The notes: generated by a model not told the origin, from the sequence alone. A stretch of DNA of 64,000 bases from Paracoccus saliphilus (GCF_028553805.1 NZ_CP067140.1:2604001-2668000); one strand, 5' to 3'. Shown: positions 26,096-36,041, counted from the stretch's first letter. Numbers and translations are program-made.

Positions 26096-27667
26096 ATGTC
26101 CGCGATCCGTCGCGCCCATAGGCTTCCACAGGCGGACACGCATCGGCGCCGCTCCCTGATCCATCTTTTGCCCGACCTGCTATTGGGGGCGTTGGCCGCA
26201 CTCGGCCTCGCCCCTTTCGGCATCTGGGGGGCCACGCTGGTGGCGCTCGCCCTGCTGATCTGGCGTATCGCCCGCGCGGGCACGGCGGGGGCCAGCTTCC
26301 GGCACGCGCTTGCGGGCGGGGTCGGCTGGTTCGCCCTCGCCCTTGTCTGGATCGTCGAGCCATTCCTGGTCGAGCCCGAGATCTATGGCTGGATGGCGCC
26401 ATTCGCGCTGATCCTGATGGCCTTGGGCGGCGCGCTGTTCTGGGCGCTGCCGGTCTGGATCGCATCGCGGCTCTGTCCCGGCCCACATGCGCGGGTGGCG
26501 GGGATCGTTGCGGCGCTGATCCTGTCAGATTGGCTTCGCGGCTGGATCTTTACCGGCCTGCCATGGGCGCTGACCGGTCATATCTGGATCGACACGCCGA
26601 TCGCCCAGACTGCCGCCTGGACCGGCGCCATCGGGCTCAGCGCCCTGACCCTGACTGCCGCCGCCCTGCCTGCCCTGCTCTGGCGCGCGTCTGACAACCG
26701 GATCGCCAGTGCCTTGCCGGGGGTGGTGCTTTCAATCCTGCTAGTCGGAACGGGCTGGGCCGCGGGCCTTTCGCGCCATGCCCAGCCCCTGCCCACTGAC
26801 ACCGGGCTGCACCTGCGCATCGTCCAGCCCAATGCCGAGCAGCGCCTGAAATGGGACCCGGAATGGTCGGGCGTGTTCTTCCAGCGCCTTCTCGACCTGT
26901 CCGCCGAACCCGGCTCCCGCGACCTGGTCATCTGGCCGGAAACGGCGGTGAATTTCCTTCTGAACGACGCGGGCGATATCCTGCCCGCCATGTCGCGGGC
27001 CGCCGATGCGCCCTTGGTCATGGGCATCCAACGGCGCGAGGACAGCCGCTATTACAACAGCCTCGCCGCCATCGCCTCCGGCGGAGAGGTGAACGCAATC
27101 TACGACAAGTTCCACCTCGTCCCCTTTGGCGAATATGTCCCCTGGGGAAACGAGCTGGCCCGCCTTGGCATCGGCGCCTTCGCGGCCCAACAAGGCAACG
27201 GCTATTCCTCCGGTCCCGGCCCGGAACTCGTGGAGCTGCCCGGCCTGCCCGCCTTCCAACCGCTGATCTGCTATGAAGCGATCTTCCCGCAGCATCTGCG
27301 CGGCCTCGACAGCCGCCCCGGATGGCTGTTGCAGATCACCAATGATGGCTGGTTCGGCAGGTTCTCCGGCCCATACCAGCACCTCGCGCAAGCCCGCCTG
27401 CGCGCCATCGAGACCGGCCTGCCGCTGATCCGCGCCGCCAATACCGGCGTCAGCGCAGTGATCGACGCGCATGGCGATATCCGCCAGAGTCTGCCCCTGG
27501 GTGAAGCGGGCAAGATCGACGCGGAACTTCCCGGCGCTCTGCCTCCGACACTGTGGCTGAGCTGGGGCCCGGCGCCGGTCGTGTTGCTGGCACTGGTCAT
27601 CCTGCTTGCCGCCGCCATGTCGGGGCGGCTGTTGCCCGGCAGGATTGGCGGCACAGACCCGAAGTGA
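26096..27667 (+). CDS. lnt: Apolipoprotein N-acyltransferase
   Basis: A 523-residue inner-membrane enzyme that adds the third acyl chain to lipoproteins. The N-terminal half contains ~6 helices starting at LIHLLPDLLLGALAALGLAP. The periplasmic nitrilase-like domain holds the triad: Glu in VIWPETAVNFLLND, Lys in NAIYDKFHLVPFGEYVPWG and Cys in QPLICYEAIFP. A last C-terminal helix (PVVLLALVILLAAAM) closes it. The length is normal. It follows the helicase gene by 6 bases, so they are probably co-transcribed. Confidence 0.97.
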   Translation: MSAIRRAHRLPQADTHRRRSLIHLLPDLLLGALAALGLAPFGIWGATLVALALLIWRIARAGTAGASFRHALAGGVGWFALALVWIVEPFLVEPEIYGWMAPFALILMALGGALFWALPVWIASRLCPGPHARVAGIVAALILSDWLRGWIFTGLPWALTGHIWIDTPIAQTAAWTGAIGLSALTLTAAALPALLWRASDNRIASALPGVVLSILLVGTGWAAGLSRHAQPLPTDTGLHLRIVQPNAEQRLKWDPEWSGVFFQRLLDLSAEPGSRDLVIWPETAVNFLLNDAGDILPAMSRAADAPLVMGIQRREDSRYYNSLAAIASGGEVNAIYDKFHLVPFGEYVPWGNELARLGIGAFAAQQGNGYSSGPGPELVELPGLPAFQPLICYEAIFPQHLRGLDSRPGWLLQITNDGWFGRFSGPYQHLAQARLRAIETGLPLIRAANTGVSAVIDAHGDIRQSLPLGEAGKIDAELPGALPPTLWLSWGPAPVVLLALVILLAAAMSGRLLPGRIGGTDPK

Positions 27668-27763
27668 TAGGCTGTCCCGGCGATCCGAACGGAGGCAGGT
27701 CGGTCACGAGAACCCTTTTACCATCTCCCACTCAGGCAAACGCGATCCGTGGAAGGCAAAGCC

Positions 27764-28420
<657 letters not shown>

Positions 28421-28568
28421 GAGGCATCGCGGAAAGCCGCTGCAATCCTTCTGATGCCCCGCAGGCCCTCACATCCGGCCCATCCCTGTCGCACTAACCT
28501 TACCACAACCAAGCTTTAACCGTTCATTCACGGATAACTTGGCGTCACCCCAGCAACTTGCGTTGCCC

Positions 28569-28696
28569 GTGTACGCACTGTGTACAGGCTGTGCACGCCC
28601 GGTGCACGGGTTGTGCAGCCGAAAACCTTGCATTTTCTGTGTCAAGCCACTCTCCCGTTGCGCGGTGTCACCGATGCAACGCACGCATCTGTTGCG
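28569..28696 (+). repeat. Five-iteron/GTTGCG module, copy B
   Basis: GTGTAC, GTGTAC, GTGCAC, GTGCAC and GTGCAG start at 28569, 28580, 28591, 28602 and 28613 (exact 11-bp steps). GTTGCG at 28657, TGCAACGCAC at 28675 and GTTGCG at 28691 repeat the 44/18/16 spacing of copy A. The central inverted repeat is degenerate here (TTGCATTTTCTG). It sits between two converging genes, so it is unlikely to be a promoter. Confidence 0.85.
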
Positions 28697-28725
28697 CCTA
28701 CGGCCAAGCTCCGGGCAGATTCATA

Positions 28726-28826
28726 CGTCCCGCGATAGCCGGGGGCTGCCTGCCCCCGTCGCCGGCAGGTCTCTCGAACCAGTGGCGCTCCAGCCAGTAT
28801 CCCCCGGGGACATTTAGAAGAAGAAG
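28726..28826 (+). repeat. GATATTTG-hairpin repeat, copy 5 (long form, damaged tail)
   Basis: A long form with CGTCCCGCGATAGCC, GGGGGCTGCCTGCCCCC, then the inserted GGCAGGTCTCTCGAACCAGT and GGCGC. The tail is altered: GGGGACATTTAGAAGAAGAAG, lacking the GCATG. The AAG end points at the minus-strand J-domain gene. Confidence 0.8.
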
Positions 28827-28864
28827 AGCGGATTATCGGGCCATGCCAACCCCGGTCGAGCGCT

Positions 28865-29488
28865 CTAGTCGCGGAAGTTCCGACTGTCCTTGACCTGATC
28901 CCAGGCCCAGACAACCTCGGCCAGCCGGTCTTCATCCGAGCGGTCTCCGCCATTCATATCCGGATGCAAGTCTTTCACCAGGGATTTGTATTGCTTACGG
29001 ATTTCCGGTTTGGTCCAGCTATCCTTGGCCTCCAGGATCTCCAGTGCCTTGCGTTCGGTGGGTGGTAGTTTCCGACTGATCTTCTGCCGCGCCTCGGGCG
29101 AGGTGCCGTTCGCGCCCAGGATCTCGAGCGGATCGCTGACGCCGTGGCGCGCCCAAGCCTGTTCCTGCGCGCGCCCGAAGGGCTTGGTTGGCCGTTCCCA
29201 CACCGTCGCATTATCCAGGAATTGCTGGAATTCCTCTTCGCTCTGGCCCTGGAAATAGTTCCAGTTCTGGTTGTACTCGCGCACATGTTCCTTGCAGAAC
29301 CAGAAGTAATCATCCAGATTCCTTGGGTTTTTCGGCGCACGATACTGTCCCGGCTCGTTGCATCCCTGCTTTTCGCAGATGCGGGTCGAGGTTTCGAACG
29401 CGCCTGACATGCCACGTCGGCCCTTGGCCCGGCGCTTCTTGTCCTTGGCGGCGGAAATGTCGAAACCGAACGGATCGTTTCTGCTCAT
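28865..29488 (-). CDS. J-domain (DnaJ-like) protein
   Basis: A 207-residue protein whose J domain is at the C-terminus (~145-205): RKALEILEAKDSWTKPEIRK, then YKSLVKDLHPDMNGGDRSDE with the HPD tripeptide that stimulates Hsp70. The N-terminal part has DPFGFDISAAKDKKRRAKGR and CxxxxC-like residues (RICEKQGCNEPGQYRAPKNP) of a type conserved in Rhodobacteraceae. It lacks the Gly/Phe and zinc regions of DnaJ, so it is a specialised co-chaperone. A GTG at 29500 would add MSQT; the ATG at 29488 is preferred. Confidence 0.9.
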   Translation of the reverse strand: MSRNDPFGFDISAAKDKKRRAKGRRGMSGAFETSTRICEKQGCNEPGQYRAPKNPRNLDDYFWFCKEHVREYNQNWNYFQGQSEEEFQQFLDNATVWERPTKPFGRAQEQAWARHGVSDPLEILGANGTSPEARQKISRKLPPTERKALEILEAKDSWTKPEIRKQYKSLVKDLHPDMNGGDRSDEDRLAEVVWAWDQVKDSRNFRD

Positions 29489-29555
29489 GGTCTGGGACAC
29501 CTTTGCGACTCGGAGGCAGCAGTTTAGGCTATTTCACGCGACATGGAAGATCTTG

Positions 29556-29822
29556 ATGGAGAATATGCGGATGATTGCGGATGAAATGCGCGAGAGGTTG
29601 GCGGTACTGACCCCGTCCCGGCTGGAGATAATCGACGAAAGCGAGGACCATCGTGGCCATGCCGGGTTTCGCGAGGGCGGACAGAGCCATTTTCGCATCC
29701 GCATCGCCAGCCCTTCTTTCAGCGGGTTGAGCAGGCTTCAGCGGCATCGCCTGGTCCACGAAACCCTGGGCGATATCGTGCCGCGAATCCACGCCCTTGC
29801 GCTGGAACTCGCGGAAAGCTGA
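29556..29822 (+). CDS. BolA family protein
   Basis: An 88-residue protein. GGAAGA sits 5 bases before the ATG at 29556; a second ATG at 29571 is also possible. BolA features are ADEMRERLAVLTPSRLEIID, HRGHAGFREGGQSHFRIRIA and the signature SRLQRHRLVHETLGDIVP. The His and Gly in HRGHAGF fit Fe-S cluster sharing with a monothiol glutaredoxin in other BolA proteins; that function is inferred. It is divergent from the J-domain gene, 67 bp apart, an arrangement I recall from related genomes. Confidence 0.93.
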   Translation: MENMRMIADEMRERLAVLTPSRLEIIDESEDHRGHAGFREGGQSHFRIRIASPSFSGLSRLQRHRLVHETLGDIVPRIHALALELAES

Positions 29823-29902
29823 AGCCGTTAGCGCCGTCAGTCTTGCCCCGGTCACAGGCGCCGCGTAGAAGCCGGGCGAACCGATGTAACGAGGTGCGGA
29901 CC

Positions 29903-30868
29903 ATGAGCATGCGCAAGGATTTCAATGACAGGCTGTTATCACTGGGGCTGGCGCGCGTCAGCGAAGCAGCGGCGCATGCCTCGGCCCGGCTGATCGGCCG
30001 TGGGGACGAGAAGGCCGCCGACCAGGCCGCCGTGAACGCCATGCGCGACCAGCTGAACATGCTGGATATCAAGGGCGTTGTCGTCATCGGTGAAGGCGAG
30101 CGCGACGAGGCGCCGATGCTGTTCATCGGTGAGGAAGTCGGCACCGGAAACGGTCCCGATGTGGATATCGCGCTTGACCCGCTGGAAGGCACAACGCTGA
30201 CCGCGAAAGACATGCCGAACGCCTTGACGGTGATTGCCATGGCGCCGCGCGGCACCCTGCTGCATGCGCCGGATGTCTATATGGACAAGCTGGCCATCGG
30301 GCCGGGTTATCCGACGGATGTCGTAAGCCTCGACATGAATCCGGCAGAGCGGGTGCGCGCCCTGGCAAAGGCACGCGGCTGCCAGGACAGCGACATCACC
30401 GTCTGCATCCTGGAACGTCCCCGGCATGAAGAGATGATCGCCGCGGTCCGCGAAACCGGCGCCGCGATCCGACTGATCACCGATGGCGACGTGGCCGGTG
30501 TGATCCATACCGCAGAGGCCGAGATGACCGGGATCGACATGTATATGGGCAGCGGCGGCGCGCCCGAGGGCGTGCTGGCGGCATCGGCATTGAAATGCAT
30601 GGGCGGCCAGATGTGGGGCCGGCTGATGTTCCGCAATGATGACGAGAAGGGCCGCGCCGCCAAGGCCGGGATCACCGATCTGGACCGGATCTATGCGCGC
30701 GACGAGCTGGTGACCGATGACGTCATCTTCGCCGCGACCGGCGTGACCAACGGCTCGATCGTGGCGGGGGTCAAGCGCGAACCGCATTACCTGCAGACCG
30801 AAACCATCCTGATGCGGTCCAAGACCGGCTCGGTCCGGCGTATGATCTATCGCAACCCGATCCGGTGA
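29903..30868 (+). CDS. glpX: Fructose-1,6-bisphosphatase, class II (GlpX)
   Basis: A 321-residue gluconeogenic phosphatase. The ATG at 29903 has GAGGTGCGGACC upstream; an earlier in-frame ATG at 29843 would add an unrelated basic stretch. The lithium-sensitive phosphatase motifs are clear: IGEGERDEAPMLFIGE, IALDPLEGTTLTAKDMPNAL and MYMGSGGAPEGVLAASALKC. It removes the 1-phosphate from fructose-1,6-bisphosphate, and class II enzymes can also act on sedoheptulose bisphosphate. recJ follows after a hairpin repeat. Confidence 0.96.
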   Translation: MSMRKDFNDRLLSLGLARVSEAAAHASARLIGRGDEKAADQAAVNAMRDQLNMLDIKGVVVIGEGERDEAPMLFIGEEVGTGNGPDVDIALDPLEGTTLTAKDMPNALTVIAMAPRGTLLHAPDVYMDKLAIGPGYPTDVVSLDMNPAERVRALAKARGCQDSDITVCILERPRHEEMIAAVRETGAAIRLITDGDVAGVIHTAEAEMTGIDMYMGSGGAPEGVLAASALKCMGGQMWGRLMFRNDDEKGRAAKAGITDLDRIYARDELVTDDVIFAATGVTNGSIVAGVKREPHYLQTETILMRSKTGSVRRMIYRNPIR

Positions 30869-30878
30869 CGCGGCAAAT

Positions 30879-30937
30879 GGGGGCACTGCCCCCGTCCCTT
30901 CGGGACTCCCCCGGAGGTATTTTGACAAAGAAGAAGG
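30879..30937 (+). repeat. GATATTTG-hairpin repeat, copy 6 (tail at the recJ ribosome site)
   Basis: A diverged short form between glpX and recJ. It has the hairpin GGGGGCACTGCCCCC, then GTCCCTTCGGGAC, CCCCCGGAGGTATTTTGACA and AAGAAGAAGG. The end AAGAAGGGG lies 5-7 bases before the recJ GTG and can act as its Shine-Dalgarno sequence. The ATG of the consensus is replaced by ACA. Confidence 0.75.
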
Positions 30938-30943
30938 GGCGAT

Positions 30944-32680
30944 GTGGCGTTTCTGGGGATAGAGCAGTCGCTGGCCGGGCGGCGTTGGATCGGCCCCGAA
31001 GCCGCATTGGAGCGGCTTGCCGAGGGCTTGGCGCAACAATGCTCCCTGCCCTTACCGGTCGCGCGCGTGCTGGCCGAGCGGGGTGTTGAGGCCGGTGAGG
31101 CGGAGGCCTTTCTGACACCTCGCCTGCGCGATCTGTTGCCCGATCCGCTGGTGCTGCGAGACATGGAAACGGCCGCCGAAAGACTGGTTGCCGCCACACT
31201 GGTGGGTGAACGCATCGCCATCTTTGCCGATTACGACGTCGATGGCGGAAGCTCGGCAGCGCTGCTTCTGGACTGGCTGCGCCAGCAGGGGCGCGACGCG
31301 ACGCTGTATATCCCCGACCGGATCGACGAAGGCTATGGGCCAAATGCCCCCGCGATGGCCGAACTGGCCGCCGGGCATGACCTGATCATCTGCGTCGATT
31401 GCGGCACCCTAAGCCATGACGCGCTGGCAGCGGCGGATGGCACCGATATCATCGTCCTGGATCACCACCTGGGCGGCGAAACGCTTCCCCCCGCCTTGGC
31501 CGTGGTCAATCCCAATCGCGCCGATGAGGATGGCGCCCTGGGACATCTTTGTGCCGCGGGGGTGGTGTTCCTGGCGTTGGTGCAGGCCGGACGCGTGCTG
31601 CGCGCTCAGGGGCAGCCCGAGCCGGACCTGATGGCGATGCTGGATCTGGTCGGGCTGGCCACGGTTGCGGATGTCGCGCCGCTTGTCGGGGTGAACCGCG
31701 CCTTCGTGCGGCAAGGGCTGGCCGTCATGGCGCGCAGGCAGCGGCCGGGGCTGGTCGCGCTGTCGGATATGGCGCGGCTGGACGGGCCGCCCAACGCCTT
31801 TCACCTGGGCTTTCTGCTGGGGCCTCGCATCAATGCCGGAGGCCGCGTCGGGCGCGCCGATCTGGGGGCCTGCTGTCTGTCCTCGCGCGATCCGGTGGAG
31901 GCAGCGCGTCTCGCCGAGGAACTGGACGGACTGAACCGCGATCGCCGCGCCATCGAGGCCGCTGTTCGTGACGAGGCGCTGGCACAGGTCGAGGCGCGCG
32001 GCGAGACCGCCCTGTCATGGGCGGCGGGAGAAGGCTGGCATCCCGGCGTTGTAGGCATCGTCGCCGCACGGATCAAGGAGGCCACCGACCTGCCATCCGT
32101 GGTGATCGGTGTCGAAAGGGGCGTCGGCAAGGGCTCGGCCCGGTCCGTTCCCGGCGTCGATTTGGGCCGGGCGGTCCAGCGGCTTGCGCAAGAGGGGCTG
32201 CTGATCAAGGGCGGCGGACACGAGATGGCGGCGGGCCTGACCGTGGCCGAGGACAGTATCGCTCCGGCCATGGCGCGTTTGGCCGAACTGATCGCCCGCG
32301 ACCTGGCAGCGCGCAGCAATACAAGCGATCTGCGCATCTCGGGACTGCTGGAACCCGCGGGGGCCACGCCGCAACTGTTTCGTCAGCTTGAGGATGCGGG
32401 GCCGTTCGGGCAGGCCTCTTCCGCCCCGCGTTTCGCTTTCGCCGATCAGTTGATCGACAGCGCTTCGACCATGGGTGACAATCATCTGCGCCTCCGCTTT
32501 CGCAGTCCCGGAGGCCCGGCGCTGGAGGCCGTGGCGTGGGGCGCGATGAATGGCCCGCTCGGCCCGGCGCTGATCGGGGCCAAGGGGCGCCGCTTTCACC
32601 TGACTGGCAAGCTGGACCTGTCCACCTGGGGCGGTCGTGAACGCGTGCGCCTGCGTCTCGACGATGCGGCTCCGGCGTGA
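30944..32680 (+). CDS. recJ: Single-stranded-DNA exonuclease RecJ
   Basis: A 578-residue DHH-family 5'-3' exonuclease for recombination and mismatch repair. The start is GTG at 30944 (MAFLGIEQSLAGRRWIG). The catalytic motifs are FADYDVDGGSSAALLLDWLR, LIICVDCGT and IVLDHHLGGETLPP. The DHHA1 motif is LLIKGGGHEMAAGLTVAED. The C-terminal OB-fold includes FGQASSAPRFAFADQLIDSA. The length is normal. Repeat copy 6 supplies the ribosome site. Confidence 0.96.
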   Translation: MAFLGIEQSLAGRRWIGPEAALERLAEGLAQQCSLPLPVARVLAERGVEAGEAEAFLTPRLRDLLPDPLVLRDMETAAERLVAATLVGERIAIFADYDVDGGSSAALLLDWLRQQGRDATLYIPDRIDEGYGPNAPAMAELAAGHDLIICVDCGTLSHDALAAADGTDIIVLDHHLGGETLPPALAVVNPNRADEDGALGHLCAAGVVFLALVQAGRVLRAQGQPEPDLMAMLDLVGLATVADVAPLVGVNRAFVRQGLAVMARRQRPGLVALSDMARLDGPPNAFHLGFLLGPRINAGGRVGRADLGACCLSSRDPVEAARLAEELDGLNRDRRAIEAAVRDEALAQVEARGETALSWAAGEGWHPGVVGIVAARIKEATDLPSVVIGVERGVGKGSARSVPGVDLGRAVQRLAQEGLLIKGGGHEMAAGLTVAEDSIAPAMARLAELIARDLAARSNTSDLRISGLLEPAGATPQLFRQLEDAGPFGQASSAPRFAFADQLIDSASTMGDNHLRLRFRSPGGPALEAVAWGAMNGPLGPALIGAKGRRFHLTGKLDLSTWGGRERVRLRLDDAAPA

Positions 32681-32745
32681 ATCTGCGGCTGGCCAGTGAC
32701 GGACAGCACCGTTAACCTGCACGCGACATCCAGAAGGAGGCAGAA

Positions 32746-33438
32746 ATGAAACTGACCTGGCTTGGGCATTCCGGCTTTCGTCTTGAAATCGAGAACGCGG
32801 TCATCCTGATCGACCCTTGGCTGACCGGCAACCCGCTCTTCCCCGAGGACAAGCGGCAAGAGGCGATCACGGGCGCGACCCATATCCTGCTGACCCATGG
32901 TCATGGCGATCATACCGGCGACGCGCTTTCGATTGCCAAGGAACACGACATCCCCATCGCGGGCATCTACGACCTGATCACGCATTGGGGCAATCACCAG
33001 GGAATCGACGGGATCGGCTTCAACAAGGGTGGCACGATCGATCTGGGCGGCGCCAAGATAACAATGGTCAATGCCAGCCATTCCAGCTCGCTGGACGGCG
33101 CGGACGGGCCGATCTATGCGGGGCACGAGTCGGGTTTCATGATCGCGGGCGAAGGTCACGTCATCTATGTCAGCGGCGACACCGATATCATGGCCGACAT
33201 GGAGTGGATGGGCGAATTGCACCAGCCCGATATCGGCATCCTCTGCGCGGGCGGGCATTTCACCATGGACATGAAACGCGCCGCTTTCGCCGCGAAAAAA
33301 TATTTCGATTTCAAGACCGTCATTCCCTGCCATTACAAGACCTTCCCCTTGCTCGAGCAATCCGCCGAAGCATTGAAGACCGGCCTTCCCGGTGTCGAGG
33401 TGATCGAGCCCGAGATCCTGAAGGCGATTGAATTGTGA
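32746..33438 (+). CDS. Metal-dependent hydrolase, beta-lactamase-fold (UPF0173)
   Basis: A 230-residue metallo-beta-lactamase-fold protein with AAGGAGG before the ATG. The metal-binding motif reads ILLTHGHGDHTGDALSIAKE (HxHxDH), with further ligands in VNASHSSSLDG, YVSGDTDIMADMEWMGELHQ and VIPCHYKTFPLLEQ. It matches the UPF0173 group, whose substrate is unknown. It overlaps pepP by 4 bases (GTGA), so they are translationally coupled. Confidence 0.93.
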   Translation: MKLTWLGHSGFRLEIENAVILIDPWLTGNPLFPEDKRQEAITGATHILLTHGHGDHTGDALSIAKEHDIPIAGIYDLITHWGNHQGIDGIGFNKGGTIDLGGAKITMVNASHSSSLDGADGPIYAGHESGFMIAGEGHVIYVSGDTDIMADMEWMGELHQPDIGILCAGGHFTMDMKRAAFAAKKYFDFKTVIPCHYKTFPLLEQSAEALKTGLPGVEVIEPEILKAIEL

Positions 33439-35237
33439 GCGGCTTCCAGAGTTTCGACGATCCTGCAGGCGATGACGATCACCCCGCGCGCCTGTCCGCT
33501 TTGCGCGCTCGGATGGCGGCGGAGGGGCTCGACGCCTTCATCGTGCCCCGCGCCGATGCTCATCAGGGCGAATATGTCGCCGATGCGGATGCAAGGCTGG
33601 CATGGCTGACCGGGTTCACCGGCAGCGCGGGATTCGCCATCGTTACCGCCGACCAGGCAGGGGTCTTCATCGACGGGCGCTATCGCGTGCAGGTGAAATC
33701 GCAGATCGATCTTGCGCATTTTACCCCGGTGCCCTGGCCCGAGACGAAACCCTCGAACTGGTTGCGCGACGCACTGCCCTCTGGCGGCAAGGCGGGTTTC
33801 GATCCCTGGTTGCATACCCGCAAGGAAATCGAGGCAATGGCGAAGGGTCTTGCCGAAACCGGGATCGAACTGACAGCCCTCGACGAGAACCCGGTCGATG
33901 CCATCTGGTCCGACCGCCCCGCCCCGCCTGTTGGTGCTGCGCGCGCCCATGATGAGGCATTGGCAGGGGAAAGCGCGGCCCTCAAGCGCAAGCGGCTGGC
34001 CGAGACGTTGCGCGAAGAAGGCCAGCGCGCAGCCTTCCTGTCTCTGCCCGATTCCATTTCATGGCTTCTGAATATTCGTGGCACGGATGTGCCCAAGAAT
34101 CCGGTTGTCCAGAGTTTCGCCATCCTGTCCGATACGGGGCATGTTACGCTCTTCGCAGACCCGGAAAAATTCGACAATAAGTTGCGCGCGCAGCTTGGTA
34201 ACGAGGTCACGATCCTTCCGCCGCAAGATCTCGCGGCCGCGCTGCGGGATCTGGACGGCCCGGTGCGCATCGATCCGGCCACGGCCCCCGAGGCGGGTTT
34301 TCGGCTGCTGGAACAGGCAGGCACCCGGATCAGCCCTGCCCCGGATCCGGCGATCCTGCCCAAGGCCCGCAAGAATCCGGCAGAGCTGCAGGGCATGCGC
34401 GCCGCCCATCTGCGCGACGGGGTTGCGATGACCCGGCTGCTGGCATGGCTGCACGCGCAGGATCCGGCCAGCCTGACCGAGATCGACGTGGTCAGGAAGC
34501 TCGAGGCGCTGCGGCGTGACGAAGGCATCATCGATATCAGCTTCGACACCATCTCGGGCGCGGGTCCGAACGGTGCCATCGTGCATTACCGCGTGACGGA
34601 ATCGAGCAACCGCCGCCTCGCCGCCGGAGAGATGCTGCTGATCGACTCGGGTGGGCAATATGTGGATGGCACCACCGACATCACCCGAACCATACCGCTC
34701 GGACAGCCCCCGGAAGAGGCAATCGCGCCCTATACGGCAGTCTTGCGCGGCATGATCGCCATCAGTCAGGCGCGTTTCCCCAAAGGCGTGGCAGGCGCGC
34801 ATATCGATTCATTGGCGCGGCAATTCCTCTGGGCCAAAGGGCTCGATTACGACCATGGCACGGGCCATGGCGTGGGCGCAGCGCTTTGCGTGCATGAAGG
34901 GCCCGCCCGGATCAGCCGCGTCAGCGACCTGCCACTGGAATCCGGCATGATCCTGTCCAACGAGCCCGGCTATTACCGTGAAGACGCTTTCGGCATACGT
35001 ATCGAGAACCTGATCGCGGTGACCAAAGCCGAGTCCGAACCGAACCGCGACATGCTGGGCTTCGAGACGCTGACATTGTGCCCGATCGATACAAGGCCCA
35101 TCGACCTGAGCGCTTTGTCTCGCGACGAGGCGGAATGGCTCGATGCTTATCACGCGCGCGTCCGTCGCGAGCTTTCACCGCTGCTGGACAATGAAGCCCG
35201 AGACTGGCTACATCGCGCCACTACCCCGGTTTCGTGA
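33435..35237 (+). CDS. pepP: Xaa-Pro aminopeptidase (M24B, aminopeptidase P)
   Basis: A 600-residue enzyme of the long (three-domain) aminopeptidase P type. The start is GTG at 33435. Two N-terminal creatinase-like domains are present (LSALRARMAAEGLDAFIVPR, TGFTGSAGFAIVTADQAGVF). The pita-bread catalytic domain has the metal ligands Asp/Asp in LLIDSGGQYVDGTTDITRTI, His in YDHGTGHGVGAALCVHEGP, and Glu in ILSNEPGYYREDAFGIRIEN. It releases N-terminal residues before proline. The gene symbol is given by family; the long form is also called XPNPEP-like. Confidence 0.93.
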   Translation: MSGFQSFDDPAGDDDHPARLSALRARMAAEGLDAFIVPRADAHQGEYVADADARLAWLTGFTGSAGFAIVTADQAGVFIDGRYRVQVKSQIDLAHFTPVPWPETKPSNWLRDALPSGGKAGFDPWLHTRKEIEAMAKGLAETGIELTALDENPVDAIWSDRPAPPVGAARAHDEALAGESAALKRKRLAETLREEGQRAAFLSLPDSISWLLNIRGTDVPKNPVVQSFAILSDTGHVTLFADPEKFDNKLRAQLGNEVTILPPQDLAAALRDLDGPVRIDPATAPEAGFRLLEQAGTRISPAPDPAILPKARKNPAELQGMRAAHLRDGVAMTRLLAWLHAQDPASLTEIDVVRKLEALRRDEGIIDISFDTISGAGPNGAIVHYRVTESSNRRLAAGEMLLIDSGGQYVDGTTDITRTIPLGQPPEEAIAPYTAVLRGMIAISQARFPKGVAGAHIDSLARQFLWAKGLDYDHGTGHGVGAALCVHEGPARISRVSDLPLESGMILSNEPGYYREDAFGIRIENLIAVTKAESEPNRDMLGFETLTLCPIDTRPIDLSALSRDEAEWLDAYHARVRRELSPLLDNEARDWLHRATTPVS

Positions 35238-35248
35238 CCGGGACATTT

Positions 35249-35314
35249 CTTCTTCATGAAAATATCCCCGGGGGGTTTCGGGGGGCTGGCAGCCCCCCGG
35301 CCATCGCGGGACGC
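35249..35314 (-). repeat. GATATTTG-hairpin repeat, copy 7 (minus orientation)
   Basis: On the minus strand it reads GCGTCCCGCGATGGCC, GGGGGGCTGCCAGCCCCCC, CCCCGGGGATATTTTCATGA and AGAAG. It lies between the convergent pepP and SDR genes, 11 bases after the pepP stop, with the AAG end at the pepP side. Confidence 0.85.
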
Positions 35315-35329
35315 AAAAAAATGCGGCCT

Positions 35330-35995
35330 CTACAGCTCTGCCAGAATCCGCTCAGCCTCGGTGCTGCAAGCTGTCAGCGCGGCACGATCCTCGCCGGGGA
35401 AGAACCGGGCCCGCACGGCCGTCGGCATTGGCGATGGCCGGGCGATCACTACACGGGGCCCGGTTTTCATCGTTTCCGCCTGCCAGCTTCTCGCCAGACC
35501 GATCTGCGCCGCCTTGCTGGCGCCATAAGCGCCGAAGAACTTCTCACCCGCCTTGGGGTCGTCGAAGAACATCGCCGTGCCGCCACGCGCGCGAAGCAGC
35601 GGTTCGAGCAGCACAATCAGGCCGCGCATAACCTCGACATTGACCAGCAGCGATTTCGACCAGTCCTTGCCGTCGATATGCGGCGCGGGCGACAGGGGCG
35701 CTGCGTGCACAGCGCAATGCGCCCATAGGTCGAGGCCGCCCCACCGTCCCGATATCGCGTCGGCCAGCTGCTGCATTGCCGGTGCCTCGCCGACATCCAT
35801 CGGCGCCAATGTGGCAGAGCCACCCGCCGCGCGGATGCGGTCATCCAGCTCTTCCAGACCGCCGACCGTTCTGGCCACCGCCAGAACGTGATAGCCACGC
35901 GCCGCCAGCTCCTCGGCCAAAGCCGCGCCAAGTCCGCGTGATGCACCTGTGACCAGCGCCAGCCTGGTCTTGTCTGATTGATCCTGATCGCTCAT
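35330..35995 (-). CDS. Short-chain dehydrogenase/reductase
   Basis: A 221-residue SDR from the ATG at 35995 (MSDQDQSDKTRLALVTGASR). The NAD(P)-binding TGASRGLGAALAEELAARGY is present, as is the catalytic YxxxK in FFGAYGASKAAQIGLA. NNAG is replaced by AHCAVHA (residues ~95-101), a divergent form. The tail ITACSTEAERILAEL-like end is short. The substrate is unknown. It is downstream of gltA on the same strand after the gltA terminator. Confidence 0.85.
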   Translation of the reverse strand: MSDQDQSDKTRLALVTGASRGLGAALAEELAARGYHVLAVARTVGGLEELDDRIRAAGGSATLAPMDVGEAPAMQQLADAISGRWGGLDLWAHCAVHAAPLSPAPHIDGKDWSKSLLVNVEVMRGLIVLLEPLLRARGGTAMFFDDPKAGEKFFGAYGASKAAQIGLARSWQAETMKTGPRVVIARPSPMPTAVRARFFPGEDRAALTACSTEAERILAEL

Positions 35996-36041
35996 GAATG
36001 TCCCATTGCCACCGCACCCGGCCCTGCGCAAGACCAACATG

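Larger units (their letters stand above)
28421..28864. other. 444-bp convergent intergenic region holding two repeat elements
   Basis: Between the GST and J-domain genes. It holds repeat module copy B (28569-28696) and hairpin repeat copy 5 (28726-28826). Elsewhere I see no gene, clean terminator or promoter. Short open frames across it are products of the repeats and are not conserved between copies. Confidence 0.6.
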
